From positions 1 through 12,753 of the forward strand of contig DATGYC010000293.1 in NCBI GenBank assembly GCA_035298385.1: DNA of 12,753 bases, read 5' to 3'. Positions 6,841-12,753 of this stretch are shown in pieces (the first letter of the stretch is position 1; each line of letters starts with the position of its first letter). Source of the DNA: DATGYC01 sp035298385 (GTDB lineage Bacteria; Bacillota; Sulfobacillia; Symbiobacteriales; Symbiobacteriaceae). Under the pieces are notes generated by a model, which saw nothing but the letters and a program-made list of their open reading frames with translations, had not been told where the DNA came from and searched no databases. The position numbers were made by a program, and so were the translations under genes.

Positions 6841-8459
6841 AGCGGTTCCGGATGGCGGCCGGTACCCGGCCGACCACCGGCCCGACAGCGGTTCAGGACT
6901 TGAAGAGTATGGCCGCTTCGGCGGCTGAGGCCCGGACATACTTGGCCGCCCCGTCTCGGGCGGCAGTTGAGGCCCGAACGCTCTCGACCGACCCGTCTCT
7001 GTCAGCCGCTCTACTCCCCTACCTCAATGGCCACACCGTCAACCCGGCGAAGGGTCCGATGGATGAGTGCGGTGTCTTCGCCGTCTATGGCCACCCGGAG
7101 GCGGCCCGAGTCGCTCACCACGGCCTCTTCGCCCTCCAGCACCGCGGGCAGGAGTCCGCCGGCATCGTCTCTTCAGACGGCGGGACCGTCCTCCAGGTCC
7201 ACAAGGGGATGGGCCTCGTCTCCGAGGTCTTTGAGTCCCCGGCCACCCTGGATAAGCTGACGGGCCACATCGCCATTGGGCACACCCGGTACTCGACCAC
7301 GGGCTCATCGTCCATCACCAACGCCCAGCCGGTCGTCGTGCAGACCCGACGGGGCGGCATGGCCCTGGCCCACAACGGCAACCTCGTCGACGCGGACCCG
7401 ATTCGGGCCAGGCTCGAGGAGGACGGCGCCATCTTCGCGACCACGATCGACTCTGAGGTGATCGCCCACCTGATCGTCCGGGCCAAGACCGACTCCATCG
7501 AGGAGGCGGTCGTCCAGGCGATCCAGCAGGTGCACGGCGGGTATGCCCTGGTGATCCTGGCCAAGGATCGACTGATCGCGGTGCGGGACCCGCACGGGAT
7601 CCGGCCGCTACAGCTTGGGCGCCTCCAGGACGCCTGGGTGATCGCCTCCGAGTCCTGCGCCTTCGATACCGTGGGCGCCGAGTTCGTACGGGAGATCGCC
7701 CCCGGTGAGATGGTCTCGATCCAGAAGGGCGGGACGCTCCGCTCCCAGACGGCGATCAAGTCCCCGGGCGCCCGTCCCTGCGTCTTTGAGTACATCTACT
7801 TTGCCCGCCCGGATACCCAACTGGACGGGGTGAACATCCATACCGCCCGCAAGGCGATGGGCCGGGTGATGGCCCAGGAGGCGCCCTGCGAGGCGGATAT
7901 CGTGATCGGCGTACCGGACTCCTCGGTCTCAGCGGCGACCGGCTATGCCGAGGCATCGGGGATTCCGTACGAGGTTGGCCTGGTCAAGAATCGGTATATC
8001 GCCCGGACCTTCATTCTGCCCTCCCAGCTGCGGCGGGAGCAGGCGCTGAAGCTAAAGCTGAACCCGCTCCGCAAGGTGATCGAGGGCAAGCGGGTGATCC
8101 TGGTCGATGACTCGATCGTGCGGGGGACGACCTCCAAGCATCTGGTCGCCCTCCTGCGGGAGGCGGGCGCCCGGGAGGTCCACATGCGGATCTCCTCGCC
8201 GCCGTATCGCAACGCCTGCCACTACGGCATCGATACCTCAGCCGTCTCCGAACTCGTCGCCACCAACCGGTCAGTCGATGAGATCCGGGATTGGATCGGG
8301 GCCGACTCGCTCGCCTACCTCTCGCTGGAGGGGATGATCAAGGCGGTCAAGGAGTCGGCTGGAGCCGCCGGTTTCTGTCACGCCTGCTTCACCGCCGACT
8401 ATCCGGTCCCGATTCTCGACGGTGTCAACAAATTCTCGCTGGAGGCAGCTAATGAGTAA
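6825..8459 (+). CDS. purF: Amidophosphoribosyltransferase with long N-terminal leader
   Basis: PurF performs the committed step, transferring glutamine-derived ammonia to PRPP to make phosphoribosylamine. From GTG 6825 the product has 544 residues. The N-terminal nucleophile domain begins at Cys82 (DECGVFAVYG), followed by LQHRGQESAGI (104-114), GHTRYSTTG (152-160), HNGNL (183-187) and DPHGIRPLQLG (255-265). The phosphoribosyltransferase PRPP loop ILVDDSIVRGTT spans 425-436. Cys319, Cys465, Cys518 and Cys521 match the positions that bind a [4Fe-4S] cluster in Bacillus PurF, so this is the iron-sulfur, propeptide-processed type. The 81 residues before Cys82 are far longer than the usual propeptide of about 11 residues, are rich in Ala, Ser, Thr and Arg, and probably are removed. 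The true start may lie at 6852, 6909 or 7056. The end overlaps purM by eight bases. Confidence 0.95.
   Translation: MDGCVKRFRMAAGTRPTTGPTAVQDLKSMAASAAEARTYLAAPSRAAVEARTLSTDPSLSAALLPYLNGHTVNPAKGPMDECGVFAVYGHPEAARVAHHGLFALQHRGQESAGIVSSDGGTVLQVHKGMGLVSEVFESPATLDKLTGHIAIGHTRYSTTGSSSITNAQPVVVQTRRGGMALAHNGNLVDADPIRARLEEDGAIFATTIDSEVIAHLIVRAKTDSIEEAVVQAIQQVHGGYALVILAKDRLIAVRDPHGIRPLQLGRLQDAWVIASESCAFDTVGAEFVREIAPGEMVSIQKGGTLRSQTAIKSPGARPCVFEYIYFARPDTQLDGVNIHTARKAMGRVMAQEAPCEADIVIGVPDSSVSAATGYAEASGIPYEVGLVKNRYIARTFILPSQLRREQALKLKLNPLRKVIEGKRVILVDDSIVRGTTSKHLVALLREAGAREVHMRISSPPYRNACHYGIDTSAVSELVATNRSVDEIRDWIGADSLAYLSLEGMIKAVKESAGAAGFCHACFTADYPVPILDGVNKFSLEAANE
8441..8445 (+). promoter_or_regulatory. 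Shine-Dalgarno of purM (GGAGG), sets start at 8452
   Basis: GGAGG lies six bases before ATG 8452. The open frame extends back to GTG 8422, but that codon has no upstream site and would add ten residues encoded inside purF. Confidence 0.75.
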
Positions 8460-9546
8460 GCCGATGGATAAGGCAACCTTGCAGGCGGCTGGCGATGCCA
8501 AGGCGTCCCTGACCTATGCTGACACAGGCGTCAACCGGGAACGCCATTATGAGCTGGTGAAGCGGATCGGCGCCCACACGGGACGGACGGCCCGGGCGGG
8601 GATGCTCTCGAACATCGGCGCCTTCGGTGGCCTCTTCGCCCCCGATCTGACGAAGTACCCGAACCCCGTGCTGGTCTCCGGCACGGACGGCGTCGGCACC
8701 AAGCTAAAGCTCGCCTTCCAGTCCGGCAAGCATGAGACGGTCGGCCAAGACCTGGTCGCCATGTGTGTCAACGACATCCTCTGCCAGGGCGCCGAACCGC
8801 TCTTCTTCCTCGACTACATCGGCGTGGCGGAGAAGGACCTGGCGGTGCTAGAGCAGGTGGTCAAGGGGATCGCCGATGGCTGCCTCCTGGCGGGGTGCGC
8901 CTTGGTCGGCGGCGAGACCGCTGAGCTTCCAGGCATGTACGCCCCGGGTGAATACGACATGGCTGGCTTTGCGGTCGGCATCGTCAACCGGGATCGGATC
9001 CTGACCGGTGAGAAGGTTCAGGCTGGTGACAAGCTGATCGCACTCGGCTCCTCGGGGATCCACTCGAACGGCTACTCCCTGGCCCGTCGCGTTCTTCTGA
9101 AGGCGGATGGCGGCCACTTCGAGCCGGGCGATCAGCCAGTCGTCCTCGGTGGCCAGACGGTGATCGAGGCGATGATGACCCCGACCCGGATCTATGCCAA
9201 ATCCTTCTTGGCGCTCTACGAGCGGTTCGATCTGCACGGCGCCGCCAACATCACCGGCGGTGGGTTCCATGAGAATATCCCGCGGATGCTGCCGGAGCAC
9301 CTGGCGGCCCGCCTGCATGTCGGGACCTGGCCGGTCCACTCCATCTTCCGGCTGATCGAGCAGCTCGGCCCGGTCGAGCCGAAGGAGATGGAATCGACCT
9401 TCAACCTGGGGGTCGGCATGGTGATCGCCGTCTCAGCCGACCTCGCTGAGGCGGTCCGGGTAGCGGCTGAGGAGTTGGGCGAGTTAGCCTACATCATCGG
9501 TGAGGTCGTGGAGCGGACGGGCGAGCCGGTGGAGGTGGTCCGGTGA
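8452..9546 (+). CDS. purM: Phosphoribosylformylglycinamidine cyclo-ligase (AIR synthetase)
   Basis: PurM closes FGAM to AIR using ATP. The product is 364 residues from ATG 8452, slightly longer than the common 340-350 because of an N-terminal tail before the SLTYADTGVN motif (19-28). Other family marks are SGTDGVGTKLKLAF (76-89), MCVNDILCQGAEPLFFLDYI (104-123), GGETAELPGMY (153-163) and a later GIHSNGYSLAR. PurM is related in fold to PurL (AIRS/GARS superfamily) and acts as a cytosolic dimer. It overlaps the purF end by eight bases (ATGAGTAA), and its own TGA overlaps the purN GTG start in a GTGA arrangement, so the three genes are translationally linked. Confidence 0.97.
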   Translation: MSKPMDKATLQAAGDAKASLTYADTGVNRERHYELVKRIGAHTGRTARAGMLSNIGAFGGLFAPDLTKYPNPVLVSGTDGVGTKLKLAFQSGKHETVGQDLVAMCVNDILCQGAEPLFFLDYIGVAEKDLAVLEQVVKGIADGCLLAGCALVGGETAELPGMYAPGEYDMAGFAVGIVNRDRILTGEKVQAGDKLIALGSSGIHSNGYSLARRVLLKADGGHFEPGDQPVVLGGQTVIEAMMTPTRIYAKSFLALYERFDLHGAANITGGGFHENIPRMLPEHLAARLHVGTWPVHSIFRLIEQLGPVEPKEMESTFNLGVGMVIAVSADLAEAVRVAAEELGELAYIIGEVVERTGEPVEVVR

Positions 9547-10148
9547 TCCGGATCGGCGTTCTGATCTCGGGCTCGGGCTCCAACCTACAGGCGATCCTGG
9601 ACGCCTGCGCAGCGGGGCGCATTGATGGGCAGGTCGTCGTCGTCCTGACGGACAAGGCGAACGCCTACGGGCTGGTGCGCGCGAGCTGTGCAGGCGTTGC
9701 AGCGATCTTCGTCGACCCGGCAGCCTACGCGACGAAACAGGCGTATAATGAGGCACTGCGGGATCTGTTGGTGGCGCATCAGGTCGATCTTCTCTGCCTG
9801 GCTGGCTATCTGCGCATCGTCCGGGAGCCGCTGCTCACCGCCTTTGCCGGCCGGATCATGAACGTCCACCCATCCCTACTGCCCGCCTTTAAGGGGCTGG
9901 ATGCCCAGCAGCAGGCACTGGATTACGGGGTACGGGTCTCCGGCTGCACGGTCCACTTCGTCTGGCCTGGTCTGGACGACGGTCCGATCATTCTGCAGGC
10001 AGCGGTCCCGGTTTTTGGGAAAGATACCATAGCGACCCTGAGGGAGCGGATCTTGGAGCAAGAGCACCGGATCTATCCAGAGGCGATTCAACTCTTCGCC
10101 AAGGGACGACTGCAGGTTGAGGGACGCCGGGTGATTGTCAAGCGGTAG
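9543..10148 (+). CDS. purN: Phosphoribosylglycinamide formyltransferase, folate-dependent
   Basis: PurN transfers a formyl group from 10-formyltetrahydrofolate to GAR, giving FGAR. The 201-residue length is typical. It starts at GTG 9543 in a GTGA overlap with the purM stop, with GGAGG at 9531-9535 seven bases upstream. The N-terminal loop ISGSGSNLQAI (8-18) binds substrate. The catalytic trio is visible as Asn107 and His109 in MNVHPSLLPAFKG and Asp145 in GLDDGPI, matching Asn106, His108 and Asp144 of the E. coli enzyme. A folate-dependent PurN means the operon relies on one-carbon metabolism, not on formate-dependent PurT. A 53-base gap with a small GC-rich palindrome (10151-10160) separates it from the Nudix gene. 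Confidence 0.97.
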   Translation: MIRIGVLISGSGSNLQAILDACAAGRIDGQVVVVLTDKANAYGLVRASCAGVAAIFVDPAAYATKQAYNEALRDLLVAHQVDLLCLAGYLRIVREPLLTAFAGRIMNVHPSLLPAFKGLDAQQQALDYGVRVSGCTVHFVWPGLDDGPIILQAAVPVFGKDTIATLRERILEQEHRIYPEAIQLFAKGRLQVEGRRVIVKR

Positions 10149-10201
10149 TGGGGGCGCCCCCCAGCCGAGTCGCCACAGCCTCACCGAGAGGATGAAGGAA
10201 C

Positions 10202-10678
10202 GTGCCAAAGCTGATCACCATGGCCCTGGGGCTGATCGAGGAAGAAGAACGGGTAGCCGTGGTGCTCAACCACTGGCCGATCGGTGAGGTCTGGTCCCTC
10301 CCCGGCGGGCGCCTCGAACCGGGCGAATCCTTAACCGACTGCGTCGTGCGCGAGGCGGAGGAGGAGTGTGGCCTGCTGGTCGCTCCCGTCGAGCTCGCCT
10401 TTGTGATCGACGCCCATAATCAGGTGCACGATCAGCAGTTCTTGGTCCACGTCTTCTCCTGCCGACGGGTGGCTGGGGAGCTCCGGGCGCCCCGTGCGGA
10501 TGAGTTCGTCAGCGAGGCTCGATGGGTCCACCGGGACGAGGTGGCCCGGTACATCACCTGGCCGATCTATCGGGATCCGGTTCTGGCCTACCTGGCCGGG
10601 CATGACCAGAAGACCTATTGGGTCGACCGGGATGCCTACCGGCCAGAGGAAGGCAAGGGGCCGAAACCGGGGCTATGA
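10202..10678 (+). CDS. Nudix hydrolase
   Basis: A 158-residue single-domain Nudix protein. The full box GX5EX7REUXEEXGU is present as GRLEPGESLTDCVV followed by REAEEECGL, roughly residues 37-59, with all the acidic metal-binding residues intact. Upstream the ALGLIEEEERVAVVLNHWP strand and downstream FLVHVFSCRR fit the usual fold. Nudix enzymes cleave nucleoside diphosphates linked to another moiety (for example oxidised dNTPs, ADP-ribose or NADH). The substrate cannot be read from the sequence, and no ADP-ribose or MutT-specific signature is evident. The start is GTG 10202 with AAGGA at 10195-10199, a close spacing of 2 bases; an upstream GAGAGGA gives a second possible site. It lies between purN and purH, and its TGA overlaps an ATG in frame with purH, so co-expression with purine synthesis is likely. 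Confidence 0.92.
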   Translation: MPKLITMALGLIEEEERVAVVLNHWPIGEVWSLPGGRLEPGESLTDCVVREAEEECGLLVAPVELAFVIDAHNQVHDQQFLVHVFSCRRVAGELRAPRADEFVSEARWVHRDEVARYITWPIYRDPVLAYLAGHDQKTYWVDRDAYRPEEGKGPKPGL

Positions 10679-10713
10679 ACAGGGGCGCTCTTTTTCTAGG
10701 AGGCATATACGAG

Positions 10714-12288
10714 ATGGCCGTGAAGCGTGCACTTCTCTCCGTTTATGACAAGACCGGTATCGTCGAGTTTGCGGCCCAGCTTCAGCAGTTGGGCGTAGAG
10801 TTGCTCTCGACCGGCGGGACTTATAAGGCGCTGCAGGCGGCTGGACTGCCGGTCAAGGAGGTCTCCGAGGTCGCGGGCTTCCCGGAGATCCTGGATGGCC
10901 GGGTCAAGACCCTGCAGCCGCAGATCCACGCCGGCATCCTGGCGATCCGTTCGAATGAAGAGCACATGGCCCAGATCGTCGAGCATAAGGTTGGGCTGAT
11001 CGACCTGGTCGTCGTCAACCTCTACCCGTTCCAGGCGACGGTGGCCAACCCCGGTGTCACCCTGCAGGAGGCGATCGAGAAGATCGACATTGGCGGTCCG
11101 TCGATGGTCCGGGGCGCCGCGAAGAACTGGCAGGACGTGGCGGTCATCGTCAACCCGGCCAAGTACGCGACCGTCTTGGACGAGCTGAAGGCGACCGGGG
11201 CGGTCACCCTCGAGACGAAGTGGGGCCTGATGGTCGAGGCCTACCAGCACACCGCCGCCTATGACGCCGCCGTCTCCACCTGGATGGCGACTCGGGGCAC
11301 GGAGCTGGTCAAGGCGGAGCGGTCCGTCCAGGTTGAGCGGGCCGAGTTCCCCGAGACGCTCGTGATCGCTCTGGAAAAGCAGCAGGCGCTCCGCTACGGC
11401 GAGAATCCGCACCAGCAGGCCGCGTTCTACAAGGACGGCTCGGCGGGGACGATCGTGGGCGCCAAGCAGCTGCACGGCAAGGAGCTCTCCTTCAACAACA
11501 TCAACGATGCCCACGCCGCGCTCGAACTGGTCAAGGAGTTCACGGCTCCGGCCGCCGTGGCGGTCAAGCACGCGAACCCCTGTGGGGTCGCCGTTGCCGA
11601 GTCGCTGGCGGAGGCCTACCAGAAGGCGCATGATGCGGACCCGGTCTCGATCTTTGGTGGAATCATCGCCCTGAACCGACCCTGTGATGAGGCGACCGCC
11701 AACCTGATCAAGAAGATCTTTGTCGAGATCGTCCTCGCCCCGTCCTTCACGCCCGAGGCGCTGGCGGTCCTGTCGAAGAAGAAGGATGTCCGGTTGCTGG
11801 AAGTGGGTGAGATCGCCCCTGGGGCGCCCGCCGGCTGGGATCTGAAGCGGGTCGCCGGCGGGATGCTCGTCCAGTCCTGGGATGCGATCCAGGAGGACGC
11901 CTCCGCGTGGGCGAACGTGACGGCGGCGCCGGTCAGCCCTGAACTGCGTGACGATCTCGCCTTTGCGATGAAGGTCTGCAAGCACGTCAAGTCGAATGCG
12001 ATTGTCGTAGTGAAGAACGGCCAGACCCTGGGCGTGGGCGCCGGGCAGATGAACCGGATCGACGCCACTCGCCACGCCCTGAAGCAGGCGGGGGAGGCCG
12101 CCAAGGGCGCCGTCCTGGCCTCTGATGCTTTCTTCCCGTTCCCGGATGTCGTCGAGGCGGCCGGTGAGGCCGGAATCGCGGCGATCGTCCAGCCGGGCGG
12201 CTCGATCCGGGACAAGGAGTCGGTCGCCAAGGCGGACGAGCTCGGGATCGGGATGCTCTTCACCGGGGTCCGGCACTTTAAGCATTAA
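10714..12288 (+). CDS. purH: Bifunctional AICAR formyltransferase / IMP cyclohydrolase
   Basis: PurH does the last two steps to IMP: formylation of AICAR by 10-formyltetrahydrofolate, then ring closure. The product is 524 residues, the usual size. The N-terminal cyclohydrolase domain (MGS-like) shows LLSVYDKTGI (7-16), STGGTYKAL (32-40), DGRVKTLQPQIH (61-72), VVVNLYPF and KIDIGGPSM. The C-terminal transferase domain has RYGENPHQ, the catalytic Lys285-His286 in VKHANPCG, SDAFFPFPD and the ending GVRHFKH. In most homologues I recall, the DGRVKT stretch continues LHP; here it is Leu-Gln-Pro, with Gln68. ATG 10714 is chosen because AGGAGG at 10698-10703 is ten bases upstream. The frame is open further back, with an ATG at 10675 overlapping the Nudix stop but no good site before it. 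Confidence 0.97.
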   Translation: MAVKRALLSVYDKTGIVEFAAQLQQLGVELLSTGGTYKALQAAGLPVKEVSEVAGFPEILDGRVKTLQPQIHAGILAIRSNEEHMAQIVEHKVGLIDLVVVNLYPFQATVANPGVTLQEAIEKIDIGGPSMVRGAAKNWQDVAVIVNPAKYATVLDELKATGAVTLETKWGLMVEAYQHTAAYDAAVSTWMATRGTELVKAERSVQVERAEFPETLVIALEKQQALRYGENPHQQAAFYKDGSAGTIVGAKQLHGKELSFNNINDAHAALELVKEFTAPAAVAVKHANPCGVAVAESLAEAYQKAHDADPVSIFGGIIALNRPCDEATANLIKKIFVEIVLAPSFTPEALAVLSKKKDVRLLEVGEIAPGAPAGWDLKRVAGGMLVQSWDAIQEDASAWANVTAAPVSPELRDDLAFAMKVCKHVKSNAIVVVKNGQTLGVGAGQMNRIDATRHALKQAGEAAKGAVLASDAFFPFPDVVEAAGEAGIAAIVQPGGSIRDKESVAKADELGIGMLFTGVRHFKH

Positions 12289-12292
12289 GCAT

Positions 12293-12319
12293 CGGCGGCT
12301 CGGGTAGACCGGGCCGCCG
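12293..12319 (+). other. GC-rich stem-loop between purH and purD
   Basis: CGGCGGC at 12293-12299 pairs perfectly with GCCGCCG at 12313-12319, with possible further pairing in the loop. It begins four bases after the purH stop. No U-tract follows (CTTGGCGC), so it is not a standard intrinsic terminator, and purD continues on the same strand. It could stabilise or punctuate the transcript. Confidence 0.45.
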
Positions 12320-12344
12320 CTTGGCGCAGGAGGTTATTCCGTTT

Positions 12345-12753
12345 ATGAAGGTTCTCATTGTCGGCGGCGGCGCCCGGGAGCACGCCCTTGCTTGGAAGGC
12401 GATCCAGTCGCCCCTCATCGAAGAGTTGCACGTCGCGCCGGGCAATCCGGGGATCGGGCGATTCGCTTGGTGCCATCACCTGGTCAAGGCGACCGACATC
12501 GAGGGTCAGGTGCAGTTGGCCCAGCGGATTGGGGCCGATCTGGTGATCGTCGGCCCAGATGATCCCCTGGCGCTCGGCCTGGTGGATGCGCTCCAGGCGG
12601 CCGGGATCCGCGCCTTCGGCCCGACCAAGGCGGCCGCCCAGATCGAGTGGTCGAAGTCCTTCGCCAAGGAACTGATGCGGGAGGCTGGGATCCCGACCGC
12701 CGCCTTCGCCACCTTCAGTGAGTTTGAGCCGGCACTGGCCTACGTCGAGGCGC
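12345..12753 (+). CDS. purD: Phosphoribosylamine-glycine ligase, N-terminal part (cut by window end)
   Basis: PurD joins glycine to phosphoribosylamine using ATP to make GAR. Only the first 136 codons are present and the frame is open to the last base. The N-terminal dinucleotide-like loop MKVLIVGGGAREHALAWK (1-18), APGNPGIG (31-38), VIVGPDDPLALGLVD (67-81) and the EWSKSFAKELM stretch (101-111) before the ATP-grasp domain identify the family. A slight variation is Asp where many PurD proteins have Glu in the VGPE motif. The start ATG 12345 has AGGAGG at 12328-12333, eleven bases upstream, a longer spacing than elsewhere in the operon. As the last step-encoding gene after purH, it agrees with the classical Gram-positive purH-purD order. 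Confidence 0.96.
   Translation, partial: MKVLIVGGGAREHALAWKAIQSPLIEELHVAPGNPGIGRFAWCHHLVKATDIEGQVQLAQRIGADLVIVGPDDPLALGLVDALQAAGIRAFGPTKAAAQIEWSKSFAKELMREAGIPTAAFATFSEFEPALAYVEA

Noticed and set aside
8422..8451. Upstream GTG start for purM adding ten residues
   Set aside because: No ribosome binding site before it, whereas ATG 8452 has GGAGG at six bases; the extra residues are not part of the PurM family.
9741..9750. TATAAT-like box inside purN (GCGTATAATGAGG)
   Set aside because: It encodes conserved-frame residues, has no convincing -35 partner, and no gene start lies at a sensible distance; likely chance.
10618..10713. N-terminal extension of purH starting inside the Nudix gene
   Set aside because: The family N-terminus begins at about VKRALLSVYDKTG and AGGAGG directs ATG 10714; the extension is Nudix coding sequence read in another frame.
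10696..12285. Long open frame (529 codons) on the - strand, opposite purH
   Set aside because: It mirrors purH exactly and is rich in Arg, Leu, Gly and Asp, as expected for the complement of GC-rich codons. No motifs or ribosome binding site; a shadow frame.

Overview
The window holds most of a de novo purine (IMP) biosynthesis gene cluster, with every gene on the + strand. The DNA is GC-rich. The gene order purB - (two unknown genes) - purC - purS - purQ - purL - purF - purM - purN - (Nudix) - purH - purD resembles the Gram-positive (Bacillus/Symbiobacterium-like) pur operon. The split PurS/PurQ/short-PurL FGAM synthetase and a PurF carrying iron-sulfur-type cysteines agree with that. PurC, however, is the long (~300 aa) form, not the ~240 aa form of Bacillus. 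I therefore infer a GC-rich bacterium with Gram-positive-like purine genes and cannot name a lineage. Strong AGGAGG-type ribosome binding sites and frequent GTG/TTG starts are used throughout.

Layout. Positions 1-243: 3' end of an AzgA-type (NCS2) guanine/hypoxanthine permease. 244-415: a leader that can fold into a three-way junction whose two hairpin loops are complementary, a candidate cis-regulatory RNA for the operon. 416-1726: purB. 1728-1895: a 55-residue protein with two predicted membrane segments. 1927-2481: a 184-residue protein I do not recognise, overlapping purC by 4 bases. 2478-3374: purC. 3375-3553: a non-coding spacer almost filled by a long inverted repeat built on ATCCGCGTA units, probably a small palindromic (MITE/REP-like) element. 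3554-10148: purS, purQ, purL, purF, purM and purN, tightly packed with 1-base gaps or short overlaps. 10202-10678: a Nudix hydrolase with a perfect Nudix box. 10714-12288: purH. 12345 to the window end: the 5' part of purD.

The genes cover PRPP to phosphoribosylamine (PurF), GAR (PurD), FGAR (PurN), FGAM (PurSQL), AIR (PurM), SAICAR (PurC), AICAR (PurB) and IMP (PurH). purE/purK, for AIR carboxylation, are not in the window. The upstream permease would supply preformed bases for salvage. The parts not explained by standard purine synthesis are the structured leader, the two uncharacterised genes between purB and purC, the palindromic insertion before purS, the 81-residue leader peptide of PurF, and the Nudix gene between purN and purH. 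No gene-free stretch exceeds 300 bases.
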